The position numbers were made by a program, and so were the translations under genes. A stretch of DNA of 27,558 bases from contig CAZOKP010000030.1 in NCBI GenBank assembly GCA_964580435.1, positions 1 through 27,558 on the forward strand. The letters are read 5' to 3'. This stretch comes from CAZKEW01 sp964580435. Lineage in GTDB: Bacteria; Acidobacteriota; Aminicenantia; Aminicenantales; UBA8522. A model generated the notes under the pieces. It saw nothing but the letters and a program-made list of their open reading frames with translations, made no database searches and was not told the origin of the DNA. Of this stretch, positions 15,226 to 23,243 are shown in pieces (positions within the stretch are counted from its first letter, which is position 1; every line of letters starts with the position of its first letter).

Positions 15226-15444
15226 TTATTTAAACCGGTAAGTGATTCTTCCCTTAGTCAGGTCGTAAGGCGAAAGCTCGACCAGCACCCTGTCGCCGGG
15301 AAGAATCCGGATAAAATGTTTCCTCATCTTGCCCGAGATGTGAGCCAGGATCCTGTGCTTATTGGCCAGCTCCACCCTAAACATAGCATTGGGAAGGGTT
15401 TCGATGACCGTCCCTTCCGCTTCATAAACATCTTGCTTAGGCAT
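15226..15444 (-). CDS. infA: Translation initiation factor IF-1
   Basis: A 72-residue single OB-fold protein that occupies the 30S A site during initiation. EGTVIETLPNAMFRVEL, ISGKMRKHFIRILPGD and the ending KGRITYRFK are diagnostic. GAGGTGA lies about 7 nt before the ATG. Its start overlaps the end of map by 8 nt and rpmJ follows after 10 nt, so coupled translation is likely. Confidence 0.97.
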   Translation of the reverse strand: MPKQDVYEAEGTVIETLPNAMFRVELANKHRILAHISGKMRKHFIRILPGDRVLVELSPYDLTKGRITYRFK

Positions 15445-16231
15445 ATCGATTCACCTCTGAAGTGAAAAGCTGAGGCTTCTCTTCTTCTCCCAGGCTCAAT
15501 ATTTCCACTCCTCGAGAAGTCAGGGCAACGGTATGCTCAAAATGAGCCGACAGGCTTCTGTCCCTGGTCACGGCGGTCCAGCCGTCCTCGAGGATCTCTT
15601 CCTGCCAATCTCCCAGGGCGATCATCGGTTCGACGGCCAAGGTCAACCCTTCCCTGATCTTGGGGCCGCGTCCGGGTAAGCCAAAATTGGGCACCTGGGG
15701 CTCCTCGTGGAGAGAGTGGCCGATGCCGTGTCCCACAAAGGAGCGGATGACTGAGAATCCCTGACCTTCCACGTCCGTCTGGATAGCGGACGAGATGTCA
15801 GAGATGCGGTTGCCTTTCTTCATCTTCTCGATGCCTTTATAGAAAGCTTTTTCGGCGGCACCGATGAGTTCTTTCGCCTTGGGACTGACCTCTCCTACAG
15901 GCACGGTCACGGCCGCATCCCCATAGAAACCGTCAAAAAGAACTCCAAAATCGAGGCCGATGATATCTCCGTCCTTGAGAAGGCGCGAAGAGGGAATACC
16001 ATGGATTATCACTTCGTTGACAGATGTGCACAAAGAAGCGGGATACCCCCGGTATCCTTTGAAGGCGGGCACAGCGCCCAGTTCTCGGGTTCTGGCTTCC
16101 GCATATTCATCAAGCGTCATGGTCGAGACTCCGGGTTTGATCATGGCTTTCAATTCGGCCAAGACCTTGGCCACAATCTGGCTCGCCCGTTTCATGGCCG
16201 CAATCTCTGCTTCGGTCTTGTAGATGATCAT
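15437..16231 (-). CDS. map: Methionine aminopeptidase, type I
   Basis: A 264-residue metalloprotease that removes the initiator Met from nascent chains at the ribosome. The five metal ligands are visible as D94, D105, H168, E201 and E232, with the substrate-contacting H77. These line up with D97, D108, H171, E204, E235 and H79 of the E. coli enzyme. There is no N-terminal zinc-finger extension. The ATG overlaps the adk stop (ATGA) and the end overlaps infA by 8 nt. Confidence 0.97.
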   Translation of the reverse strand: MIIYKTEAEIAAMKRASQIVAKVLAELKAMIKPGVSTMTLDEYAEARTRELGAVPAFKGYRGYPASLCTSVNEVIIHGIPSSRLLKDGDIIGLDFGVLFDGFYGDAAVTVPVGEVSPKAKELIGAAEKAFYKGIEKMKKGNRISDISSAIQTDVEGQGFSVIRSFVGHGIGHSLHEEPQVPNFGLPGRGPKIREGLTLAVEPMIALGDWQEEILEDGWTAVTRDRSLSAHFEHTVALTSRGVEILSLGEEEKPQLFTSEVNRYA

Positions 16232-16899
16232 CCGAGCGCCTTATTCGCCTCCGCTTTCGCTAAATCAGTATCCAGCACGTAACTCAGGCGACCAAAAACG
16301 TCCTCCACCATTCCGGAACCATCAATCCGGCGATAGACGTTCTTGGCCTGATAGAATCCCCTGATCTTCTCGGTCTGCTCCCTGTAGACCCTCAGGCGTT
16401 CTTTGATAACGTCGAGGTTGTCGTCTTTCCTCTGGAACAGCGATCCGCCACAGGCATCGCACCGCCCTTCTTTCTTGGGAGCCTGGAGTGAAAGGTTATA
16501 AATCGTTCCGCAACGAGAGCAGACCCGTCGGCTCTCGAGCCGCCTGACCAGGGTTGGGATGTCGATCTCGATCTCGACGGCGATTTCCTGCCGTCCGCAG
16601 TCCATCTTCTCAAGGCTTTCGGCCTGGGCGATATTCCGTGGAAATCCGTCTAAAAGATACCCGCGCCGGCAATCAGGACTCTTGATTCTCTGTCCAACGA
16701 GCTCCTCGACGATATCATCGCTGACAAGGCTTCCCTGGTTCATCATCGCTTCTGCTTTCCGGCCTATGGGTGTCTGGTCCCGGACGGCCTGCCGGAGAAG
16801 GTCTCCCGTAGAGATCTTGGGAAATCCGTATTTCTTCTCGACCAGGTCTCCCTGCGTGCCTTTGCCGCTCCCCGGCGGGCCGAAGAGTATGATCCTCAT
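16228..16899 (-). CDS. adk: Adenylate kinase, zinc-LID type
   Basis: Long-form adenylate kinase of 223 residues, converting ATP and AMP to two ADP. The P-loop GPPGSGKGT is at 7-15, the AMP site includes STGDLLR and GFPRN (85-89), and the LID domain carries four cysteines C127, C130, C147 and C150. The cysteines form a structural zinc site common in Gram-positive and some other phyla and absent in E. coli. ATG overlaps the secY stop as ATGA, and the stop overlaps the map start in the same way. Confidence 0.97.
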   Translation of the reverse strand: MRIILFGPPGSGKGTQGDLVEKKYGFPKISTGDLLRQAVRDQTPIGRKAEAMMNQGSLVSDDIVEELVGQRIKSPDCRRGYLLDGFPRNIAQAESLEKMDCGRQEIAVEIEIDIPTLVRRLESRRVCSRCGTIYNLSLQAPKKEGRCDACGGSLFQRKDDNLDVIKERLRVYREQTEKIRGFYQAKNVYRRIDGSGMVEDVFGRLSYVLDTDLAKAEANKALG

Positions 16900-18278
16900 C
16901 CTCTTCTCCCTCGAATGCGGCTCCGGCGCATGAACCCGTCATAGTGACGCATCACGAGCTGGGCTTCGATCTGCTGCATAGTGTCCATGGCCACGCCGAC
17001 AACAATCAGGATGGATGTGCCGCCGAAATAAAAATCGACATTTAAGCCCTGGGTGAACCATTTGGGCAAATTGGCCTCCAGGAAGTTTCCGATAAAAGGC
17101 AGGGCCTGGACTTTAATTCCCGTGATCAAGAACTCCGGCAGGATGGCGATGACCGCCAAATAAACGGCTCCGATGAGGGTGATTCGGGAAAGGGTCGTAT
17201 CGATAAAATCAGACGTATTCTTTCCCGGCCTGATTCCCGGGACGAATCCGCCATATTTTCGTAAATTATCGGCGACGTCGACTGGGTTGAAGACAATGGA
17301 AACATAGAAGTAGGTAAAGAAGATAATGGCCGAGACATAAAGAAAGTTGTAAAGCGGCATGCCGATATTGAACTGCCTGGAAATCGTCTGAAAGATCGGG
17401 ATCTTGATTAGCTGGGCGATCGTCTGGGGAATGGTGATGATCGAGGCGGCAAAAATGATCGGGATAACACCGCCGGTATTGACCCTCAGCGGAAGATGAG
17501 TGCTCTGTCCCCCGTAGACTTTTCTCCCGACGACCCGCTTGGCGTAGGACACAGGGATCCGGCGCTGGCCTCTTTCCACAAAGACAATAATCGCGACAAC
17601 CGCCAGCATGAGAACGATGAGGAAGATGAGTCTCAAGGGGTCCATGTTTCCCGTTCTCAGACCGGTGACGACGCTCTGGATGCCCCGGGGGAAACTGACG
17701 ACAATCCCGGCGAAGATGATGAGGGAGATCCCGTTGCCGATGCCGCGTTCAGAGATCTGCTCCCCCAACCACATGATAAAGACCGTGCCCGTCGTCAGCG
17801 TCAAGACAGTCAGTAGCTGAAACCCGATACCCGGATTCGGCACGATGGGAGCACCTCCCGGACTCCGCAGTGCTTGGAGGAAAATGCCGATCCCCGAACC
17901 CTGGATAATGCAGATCACCAGGGTTCCGTAACGGGTATACTGGGTAATCTTCTTCCGGCCGAGTTCGCCTTCTTTGGACAGCCTTTCGAGGTAGGGCCAG
18001 ACGACCTGGAGCAGCTGAAGGATGATGGACGCACTGATATAGGGCATGATGCCCAGAGCGAAAATGGTCATTCGCGACATGCTTCTTCCGGAGAACAGGT
18101 CAATGAACCCGAAAATCGTCCCTTTTTGGGTTTGCCAGAATTCCGCCAAAGCCGTGGCGCTGATTCCGGGGTTGGGAATCTGGGCGCCGATCCGATAGAC
18201 GGCCAGAAGAAGCAGGGTAAAAATGACCCGCTTCCTGAGCTCGGGAATGCTGAAAATGTTCCTGATGCTATCTAACAT
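16896..18278 (-). CDS. secY: Protein translocase subunit SecY
   Basis: Channel-forming subunit of the SecYEG translocase, 460 residues with about ten hydrophobic membrane spans. Recognisable parts are the N-terminal IPELRKRVIFTLLLL, the plug/TM2 region IFALGIMPYISASIILQLL, the charged cytoplasmic loops ERGQRRIPVSYAKRVVGRK and RKYGGFVPGIRPGK that contact SecA or the ribosome, and a short basic C-terminus. The initiation codon overlaps the rplO stop by one base (TAATG), which favours coupled translation. Confidence 0.98.
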   Translation of the reverse strand: MLDSIRNIFSIPELRKRVIFTLLLLAVYRIGAQIPNPGISATALAEFWQTQKGTIFGFIDLFSGRSMSRMTIFALGIMPYISASIILQLLQVVWPYLERLSKEGELGRKKITQYTRYGTLVICIIQGSGIGIFLQALRSPGGAPIVPNPGIGFQLLTVLTLTTGTVFIMWLGEQISERGIGNGISLIIFAGIVVSFPRGIQSVVTGLRTGNMDPLRLIFLIVLMLAVVAIIVFVERGQRRIPVSYAKRVVGRKVYGGQSTHLPLRVNTGGVIPIIFAASIITIPQTIAQLIKIPIFQTISRQFNIGMPLYNFLYVSAIIFFTYFYVSIVFNPVDVADNLRKYGGFVPGIRPGKNTSDFIDTTLSRITLIGAVYLAVIAILPEFLITGIKVQALPFIGNFLEANLPKWFTQGLNVDFYFGGTSILIVVGVAMDTMQQIEAQLVMRHYDGFMRRSRIRGRRG

Positions 18279-18724
18279 TATTCACTTCCGATGACGAGCG
18301 CTTCGCCTCCCGCTTTCTCAATCTTCTGCCGCGCCGATTGAGAAAACTTGTGGGCGTGTATTTTCTTGGAGGAAGAGAGCTCGCCCCGGCCCAGGATTTT
18401 GACCTCTGCGGATTCTTTTTTTAGGAGCCCTGCCTTCACGAATTCTTTCGGGCCGACTTCTTCCTTGGCCATTTTGGCGATGCGGTCAAGATTGATTTCC
18501 TCGTATTCTTTCCTGAAGATATTGGTGAACCCTCGCTTGGGGAGCCGGCGGTGAAGAGGCATCTGGCCGCCTTCAAAACCCTTCATGCGGGAGTATCCCG
18601 CGATGGATTTCTGGCCTTTGTGACCCCGGCCCGCTGTCTTCCCCATCCCGGACCCAGGACCGCGGCCTCTCCGTTTATCCTGTTTCCTCGAGCCTGCCGC
18701 TGGACGTAAATTGCTCAGGTTCAT
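18278..18724 (-). CDS. rplO: 50S ribosomal protein L15
   Basis: L15 of 148 residues, a late-assembly 23S binder with a long basic extension. The N-terminus starts MNLSNLRPAAGSRK and continues in a glycine- and arginine-rich RGRGPGSGMGKTAGRG tract. The globular C-terminal half has EVKILGRGELS and ends in EALVIGSE. The ATG overlaps the rpmD stop and is directly preceded by a run of eight A residues. The nearest GGAGG is 13 nt upstream, so initiation may depend on coupling to rpmD. Confidence 0.96.
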   Translation of the reverse strand: MNLSNLRPAAGSRKQDKRRGRGPGSGMGKTAGRGHKGQKSIAGYSRMKGFEGGQMPLHRRLPKRGFTNIFRKEYEEINLDRIAKMAKEEVGPKEFVKAGLLKKESAEVKILGRGELSSSKKIHAHKFSQSARQKIEKAGGEALVIGSE

Positions 18725-18951
18725 TTTTTTTCTACAGCCTCCACCTTCAGCAGATGTTTGATTTTATCGACCATTCCCCGAATCTCCGGGACATCCGGTC
18801 GAATGACCTCGGAATTGATCTTCCTCAGGCCCAGTCCCTTGGCCACTTCACGCTGCGTCCGGGGATACCCGATCAAACTGCGGACCAGCTTGATCCGCAG
18901 CTCGCGTTCGCCGGCCTCTTTCTTGACTGGTTTGATCTTCTTTATTGCCAT
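18721..18951 (-). CDS. rpmD: 50S ribosomal protein L30
   Basis: L30 of 76 residues starting at ATG 18951 with MAIKKIKPVKKE. The typical core LVRSLIGYPRTQREVAKGLG and DVPEIRGMVDKIKHL is present. It is about 16 residues longer than the roughly 60-residue E. coli protein, mainly at the C-terminus. A longer ORF that starts inside rpsE is in frame but its added part is out-of-frame rpsE sequence. AAGGA lies about 8 nt upstream of 18951. The start overlaps the end of rpsE by 10 nt. Confidence 0.95.
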   Translation of the reverse strand: MAIKKIKPVKKEAGERELRIKLVRSLIGYPRTQREVAKGLGLRKINSEVIRPDVPEIRGMVDKIKHLLKVEAVEKK

Positions 18952-19466
18952 ATCCCTTCCTTTGCCTTGCCTCTCTTTTGGGAGATATCCTCGGGGCTCT
19001 TGAGCTGCCGCAAAGCCTTGAGAGTGGCATTGGCCACGCTGAAAGGATTGTGGCTGCGGATGGACTTTGTCAGGATATCCTTGATCCCGGCCAGCTCGAC
19101 AATGACTCTGACGGCGCCGCCGGCAATCACTCCCGTTCCCTTCGAGGCCGGCCGGAGCACGACCGTGCCAGCACCGTCCTCGCCACAAACAAGATGGGGA
19201 ATCGTCGTCCCCGCTAAAGGCACGCTGATGAGATGTTTCTTGGCACTCTCGACAGCCTTGGCGATCGCCATGGGAACTTCCCTAGCTTTTCCTTTGCCGA
19301 CGCCGACCATCCCATTCCCATTGCCCACAGCGGCAAGAGCGGAAAAACTGAGGTTTTTCCCTCCCTTGACCACCTTGGTGACCCTGCGGATGGAAATCAC
19401 CTGGTCCTTGAGCTCAAGCTCGGGCGTCGCTTCCGCTGCTTTGTTTTTCGATCGTTCCATGTCCAC
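18942..19466 (-). CDS. rpsE: 30S ribosomal protein S5
   Basis: S5 of 174 residues, involved in decoding fidelity and mRNA unwinding at the entry channel. Its double-stranded-RNA-binding-like domain contains GGKNLSFSALAAVGNGNG and the second domain contains GAGTVVLRPASKGTGVIAGG. I start at GTG 19466 because GGAGG at 19474-19478 is 7 nt upstream; the next in-frame ATG at 19460 would be 13 nt away. It overlaps rpmD by 10 nt and follows rplR after 35 nt. Confidence 0.97.
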   Translation of the reverse strand: MDMERSKNKAAEATPELELKDQVISIRRVTKVVKGGKNLSFSALAAVGNGNGMVGVGKGKAREVPMAIAKAVESAKKHLISVPLAGTTIPHLVCGEDGAGTVVLRPASKGTGVIAGGAVRVIVELAGIKDILTKSIRSHNPFSVANATLKALRQLKSPEDISQKRGKAKEGIWQ

Positions 19467-19501
19467 GCTCTCTCCTCCTTTTTCGGCCTCACTCTCTGAG
19501 G

Positions 19502-19876
19502 TCAGAAAACAAGACCTCCCTTCCTCAGAGCATCGGCCACTGTCTTCACCCGGCCGTGGTAAGGATAGGTGCCTCTATCAAAGACGATCTTCTCGATTTT
19601 TTTCTCTTTCAAACGCAGAGCCAAGAGTTTTCCCAAATTCTCACTGGCCTCGTTGTTCTTAAAATTCTTGTTCTTTTCTTTGAAGGCCTTCTCCAAGGTG
19701 CAGGCGGTGGCGAGCACGGTCCCGCTCTCATCGTTGACGGCCTGGACATAGATGTACCGGTTGCTCTTAAAAACAAAGACCCTCGGCCTTTCGGGTGTTC
19801 CGAAGACTTTCGCTCTTATCCTTTTGCGGACCCTCGCTTTGATTTTTTTCTTCACCTTGGACTTGTCTTTATGCAC
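19502..19876 (-). CDS. rplR: 50S ribosomal protein L18
   Basis: L18 of 124 residues, one of the 5S rRNA binders in the central protuberance. It has the basic N-terminus (KVKKKIKARVRKRI), TPERPRVFVFKSNRYIYVQ, and the C-terminal VFDRGTYPYHGRVKTVADALR. The start codon is GTG at 19876, and it overlaps the rplF stop by 8 nt. A G-rich segment just upstream may act as ribosome site. Confidence 0.97.
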   Translation of the reverse strand: MHKDKSKVKKKIKARVRKRIRAKVFGTPERPRVFVFKSNRYIYVQAVNDESGTVLATACTLEKAFKEKNKNFKNNEASENLGKLLALRLKEKKIEKIVFDRGTYPYHGRVKTVADALRKGGLVF

Positions 19877-20414
19877 CGGCCACCCCCGCCTTCCGTTCCT
19901 TCTTGATCAGGCGTTCACCGACATAACGGACGCCTTTGAGTTTATAGGGGTCGGGCAGGCGAAATCTCTTGATCTCTTCGGCAACCTGGCCGACCTGCTG
20001 TTTATTGATGCCCTTGACCGTAATGAGGGTCGGCTTTTCGACCACAACCTGGATGCCCGGAGGGATTTTATACAGAACCGGCTTAGAATAACCCAGGCTG
20101 AGCTCCAGCTGATCTTTTTCGAGCTTGGCCCGGTAGCCGACGCCGACGATTTCCAGCTGCTTGGAAAATCCGGTCGTCACGCCCGTGAGAGCGTTCTGAG
20201 CCAGGCTCCTGGCCAGGCCATGAAGGGTTCGCAGCTCTTTGGAGTCTTCCGTCCTGGTGAAAATAAGTTTTGCATCCTCCAATTTCGCCTGGATTCCCGG
20301 AAACAAAGGTGATTCCAGCTTCCCCTTGGAGGATTCGAATTCGATCTTATCCTCAAGGATCGTCACCTTCACGGCCGCAGGCACGTCAATCGCTTTCCGT
20401 CCAACTCGTGACAT
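19869..20414 (-). CDS. rplF: 50S ribosomal protein L6
   Basis: L6 of 181 residues at the base of the factor-binding stalk. It begins MSRVGRKAIDVP and has the two-domain pattern, with GVGYRAKLEKDQLELSLG in the middle and the signature LPDPYKLKGVRYVGE near the C-terminus. The frame is open upstream to 20486, but the family N-terminus and a GGGAG ribosome site fix the ATG at 20414. It overlaps rplR by 8 nt. Confidence 0.97.
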   Translation of the reverse strand: MSRVGRKAIDVPAAVKVTILEDKIEFESSKGKLESPLFPGIQAKLEDAKLIFTRTEDSKELRTLHGLARSLAQNALTGVTTGFSKQLEIVGVGYRAKLEKDQLELSLGYSKPVLYKIPPGIQVVVEKPTLITVKGINKQQVGQVAEEIKRFRLPDPYKLKGVRYVGERLIKKERKAGVAGA

Positions 20415-20439
20415 CTTCAGGCTCTCCCTTGTCTCGACA

Positions 20440-20841
20440 TTACCAGATGGTGCACAAGATCTCTCCGCCGATGGCCAGGTCTGCACACGATTTCCCGGTC
20501 ATGATTCCCCTGGAGGTCGAAATAATGGCGATGCCCAGCCCATCAAGCACTTTAGGGATGGTGTCTTTCGTGCAGTAGAGGCGGCATCCCGGCCGGCTTA
20601 CGCGGCGGAGTCCGGAGATGACACTCTGGTTGTCCTCTGTATAACGCAGGGAAATGTTCAAGATTCCCTGTTTATTATCATCAATGACTTTAAAATTCCG
20701 GATATAGCCTTCTTCCTTGAGAATTTTGGCGATCTCCACCTTCAGCTTCGAGGAGGGAAGTGTGACCTCTTTTTTCTTGACGGCGATGGCGTTCCTAATC
20801 CTTGTGAGCGCATCAGCAATGGGGTCCGATACTTGGCTCAT
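20440..20841 (-). CDS. rpsH: 30S ribosomal protein S8
   Basis: S8 of 133 residues, binding the central domain of 16S rRNA. It starts MSQVSDPIADALTRIRNA at ATG 20841 with AAAGGA about 8 nt upstream. The C-terminal STSRGIMTGKSC and GGEILCTIW are family marks; the usual end is GGELLCYVW. In E. coli S8 represses the spc operon; an S8-binding helix was not searched for here. A longer frame to 20868 lacks family support. Confidence 0.97.
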   Translation of the reverse strand: MSQVSDPIADALTRIRNAIAVKKKEVTLPSSKLKVEIAKILKEEGYIRNFKVIDDNKQGILNISLRYTEDNQSVISGLRRVSRPGCRLYCTKDTIPKVLDGLGIAIISTSRGIMTGKSCADLAIGGEILCTIW

Positions 20842-20861
20842 AATCTTATCCTTTCTTCGAT

Positions 20862-21047
20862 TTACCAAGACGCTTTGGTCAGCCCGGGAATTTCACCTTT
20901 TAAGGCGAGTTCGCGGAAGCAGAGCCGGCACATGTCGAACTTGCGGTAATTCCCTTTTGGTCGTCCGCAGATCCGGCATCGCCTGTGCTTGCGAATCGCG
21001 TATTTGGGCTCGCGCAACGTCTTGGCTACCATAGATGTTCTTGCCAC
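20862..21047 (-). CDS. rpsN: 30S ribosomal protein S14, zinc-binding type Z
   Basis: Short 61-residue S14 with a CxxC-x12-CxxC zinc site (C24, C27, C40, C43) and the conserved ending LALKGEIPGLTKASW. It belongs to the head of the 30S subunit. The start is GTG at 21047 with AAGGA upstream; an in-frame ATG five codons later would shorten the conserved N-terminus. It lies between rplE and rpsH with gaps of 24 and 20 nt. Confidence 0.97.
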   Translation of the reverse strand: MARTSMVAKTLREPKYAIRKHRRCRICGRPKGNYRKFDMCRLCFRELALKGEIPGLTKASW

Positions 21048-21071
21048 GTTATCCTTCCTTTATCTCCGTCC

Positions 21072-21614
21072 TCAGGCCTCTCGAAAAGGCATTCCCAATT
21101 TTTTCAAAAGGGCGAAAGCCTCTTCGTCATTTCGGGCCGACGTCACGATGGTGATATTCATGCCCCTCGACCGTTCTACCTTAGTGTAATCGATCTCGGG
21201 AAAGACCAGCTGATCTCTCAGACCCAAAGTGTAATTGCCGCGGCCGTCAAAGGCTTTGGGAGAAACGCCCTTGAAATCTCTGACGCGTGGGAGCACGATG
21301 TTGACCAGGCGGTCGAAGAACTCATACATCCGGCGGCTCCGCAGAGTCACATAGCAGGCGATGGGCTGTCCTTTGCGCAGCTTAAAAGCCGAGATGGACT
21401 TCCGGGCCCTGCCGATGACCGGCCATTGTCCGGCGATCTGGCTGAGTTCAGTCCTGGCCGTGTCCAGCAGCTTGATATTCTGGATGGCATCGCCCGCTCC
21501 CATGTTTAGGACGATTTTTTCGAGTCTTGGGACGGCCATCCGGTTGGTTATTCCAAGCTCCTTCTGGAGCTCGGGAACGATCTCGTTCTTATACTTTTCA
21601 TAAAGACGGCTCAT
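21072..21614 (-). CDS. rplE: 50S ribosomal protein L5
   Basis: L5 of 180 residues, a 5S rRNA binder that also contacts the P-site tRNA. Conserved blocks are PRLEKIVLNMGAGDAI, RKSISAFKLRKGQPIAC, LRSRRMYEFFDRLVNIVLPR and DYTKVERSRGMNITIVT. It lies 13 nt after rplX. Confidence 0.98.
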   Translation of the reverse strand: MSRLYEKYKNEIVPELQKELGITNRMAVPRLEKIVLNMGAGDAIQNIKLLDTARTELSQIAGQWPVIGRARKSISAFKLRKGQPIACYVTLRSRRMYEFFDRLVNIVLPRVRDFKGVSPKAFDGRGNYTLGLRDQLVFPEIDYTKVERSRGMNITIVTSARNDEEAFALLKKLGMPFREA

Positions 21615-21627
21615 CGCTTCTTCCTTA

Positions 21628-21957
21628 CTATTGCTTCTCTAAGCTCAATCCGCACTTTAAGCAAGCCCGGACTCTGCTCCCATCCTCCAGGACTTTCTTT
21701 TTTATCCGAACGCCCTGGCCGCACTCGGAACAGAACAGCATCACGTTGGCGACGGAAAGAGGGGCTTCTTTTTCCATGATCCCTCCCTGGATATTCCGGC
21801 TCCGGTCGGGGCGGATGAATTCTTTGGTGAAATTGATTTTTTCAACAATGACCTTGTTCTTCTCCGGAAGAACCATCAAGACCTTGCCGGTCTTCCCTTT
21901 GTCCTTGCCCTTCCGGACTATGACGATATCTCCCTTTTTCAGGGCGATCTTGTTCAT
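21628..21957 (-). CDS. rplX: 50S ribosomal protein L24 with zinc-ribbon-like Cys pairs
   Basis: L24 of 109 residues, an assembly initiator near the tunnel exit. The KOW motif is in residues about 5-32 (KKGDIVIVRKGKDKGKTG). The C-terminal half has two CxxC pairs, C76/C79 and C99/C102, consistent with a zinc ribbon present in many but not all bacterial L24 proteins. I start at ATG 21957: it overlaps the rplN stop by one base (TGATG), and GGAGG lies 7 nt upstream. A TTG one codon earlier is less likely. Confidence 0.96.
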   Translation of the reverse strand: MNKIALKKGDIVIVRKGKDKGKTGKVLMVLPEKNKVIVEKINFTKEFIRPDRSRNIQGGIMEKEAPLSVANVMLFCSECGQGVRIKKKVLEDGSRVRACLKCGLSLEKQ

Positions 21958-22325
21958 CAAAGAACCTCCGGAGCCAAGGAGACGATCTTCATATACTTCT
22001 TCTCTCTCAATTCCCTCCCCACGGGCCCGAAAACGCGCGTGCCGATCGGCTCTCCGGTGCGGTCGATGATCACCGCCGCATTGTCATCAAAGCGGATGTA
22101 AGAGCCATCCTTGCGGCGGACCTCTTTTCTCGTCCGGACGACAACCGCTCTAACGACCTTCCCCTTGGGAATCTTGCTCTCCGGCTCGGCCTCTTTCACG
22201 GTGGCAGAAATGATGTCTCCTACGGAAGCCAGCCGGCCGACGCCTCCTCCCTGAGGAGTGATACACATGATCATCCGGGCCCCCGAATTATCGGCCACTT
22301 TGAGCATCGTTCGCATCTGGATCAT
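21957..22325 (-). CDS. rplN: 50S ribosomal protein L14
   Basis: L14 of 122 residues, at the intersubunit interface. It begins MIQMRTMLKVADNSGAR, contains VVRTRKEVRRKDGSYIRFDD and IGTRVFGPVGRELRE, and ends ISLAPEVL-like (IVSLAPEVL). The frame is open upstream into rpsQ, but the family start is ATG 22325, which overlaps the rpsQ stop by 4 nt. The stop overlaps the rplX start by one base. Confidence 0.98.
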   Translation of the reverse strand: MIQMRTMLKVADNSGARMIMCITPQGGGVGRLASVGDIISATVKEAEPESKIPKGKVVRAVVVRTRKEVRRKDGSYIRFDDNAAVIIDRTGEPIGTRVFGPVGRELREKKYMKIVSLAPEVL

Positions 22326-22621
22326 TCTTTCATCTCTCCCATCTCGGTTTCGACCTCGGCCGAGGAAAGGCCGACGATCTCCAAGACCCGCCACCGTTTT
22401 CTTCGGCTGATCGGCCTCGTCTCGATGATCCGGACGACGTCGCCCACCTTGCACTTTTCGTACTCGTCATGGGCTAGAAACTTCTTCTGCCGCTTGATGA
22501 TCTTCTTGTACAGGGGATGCCGGAGCTGTCGCTCGATCTTCACAGTGACGGTCTTCTTTGTGTTTTTCGCGACGACAACGCCGATTTTCGTAGTCTTCCT
22601 TTTTTCTGGCTTGGCTTCCAT
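22322..22621 (-). CDS. rpsQ: 30S ribosomal protein S17
   Basis: S17 of 99 residues, an OB-fold early 16S binder. The core reads GVVVAKNTKKTVTVKIER, HPLYKKIIKRQKKFLAHDE and GDVVRIIETRPISRRKRWRV. A charged extension after about residue 85 is longer than in E. coli. It starts 3 nt after the rpmC stop and ends in a 4-nt overlap with rplN. Confidence 0.97.
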   Translation of the reverse strand: MEAKPEKRKTTKIGVVVAKNTKKTVTVKIERQLRHPLYKKIIKRQKKFLAHDEYEKCKVGDVVRIIETRPISRRKRWRVLEIVGLSSAEVETEMGEMKE

Positions 22622-22624
22622 TCT

Positions 22625-22822
22625 CTATTCCTTCCTTCGACTCTTTTCTTTAAGCACGGTCTTGATCCTGGCGATGTCCCTTCTGATATTCCTCAGCTTC
22701 ATCGCATTCTCCAGCTGTCCCAAAGTCTGCTGAAAGCGAAGTTTAAAGAGCTGATCCGCGAGCTCCCTTTCCTTAGTCTGGAGTTCGTCCTCTGACAGTT
22801 CTCTGAGTTCTCGCGCTTTCAT
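22625..22822 (-). CDS. rpmC: 50S ribosomal protein L29
   Basis: L29 of 65 residues, a small helical hairpin at the tunnel exit where trigger factor and SRP dock. MKARELRELSEDEL, LFKLRFQQTLGQLEN and NIRRDIARIKTVLKEK are typical. ATG overlaps the rplP stop as ATGA. Confidence 0.97.
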   Translation of the reverse strand: MKARELRELSEDELQTKERELADQLFKLRFQQTLGQLENAMKLRNIRRDIARIKTVLKEKSRRKE

Positions 22823-23241
22823 CTCAGTTCTCGATTCTCTCTCGAAATCAGGCGTGTTTTGATCGGCAGCTTGTGAGCCGCCAACCGCATCGCTTCCTTG
22901 GCCACGCTTTCCGGGACCCCTTCCAGCTCATAGATGATGCGCCCCGGCCGGATCACGTCCACCCAAAACTCCGGGTCGCCTTTTCCCTTGCCCATCCGGA
23001 CTTCGGTCGGCTTTTTGGTAACGGGTTTCCAGGGGAAGGCCCTGACCCAGAGTTTGCCTCTTCTTTTCATAAAACGGGTGATGGTGATTCGTCCGGCCTC
23101 GAGCTGCCTGGCTGTCAACCAGCATGGCTCGAGGGCTTGAAGACCGTATTCACCGAAAGAGAGCTCCGCGCCGCGGCTGGCTGTGCCCCTCATCCTTCCT
23201 CTCTGGACCTTCCGGTACTTGACTTTCTTGGGCATTAACAT
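22819..23241 (-). CDS. rplP: 50S ribosomal protein L16
   Basis: L16 of 140 residues, near the A-site tRNA elbow and needed late in 50S assembly. It begins MLMPKKVKYRKVQRGRMRG, with ITRFMKRRGKLWVRAFP and VRMGKGKGDPEFWV in the core. The start is ATG 23241; a second ATG two codons on is also possible. It begins 2 nt after the rpsC stop. Confidence 0.97.
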   Translation of the reverse strand: MLMPKKVKYRKVQRGRMRGTASRGAELSFGEYGLQALEPCWLTARQLEAGRITITRFMKRRGKLWVRAFPWKPVTKKPTEVRMGKGKGDPEFWVDVIRPGRIIYELEGVPESVAKEAMRLAAHKLPIKTRLISRENRELR

Positions 23242-23243
23242 GG

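Noticed and set aside
18754..19662. 302-codon plus-strand open frame opposite rpmD, rpsE and rplR
   Set aside because: It is antisense to three conserved ribosomal genes with clear family sequence, and its translation shows no domain. GC-rich codon use commonly leaves such frames open.
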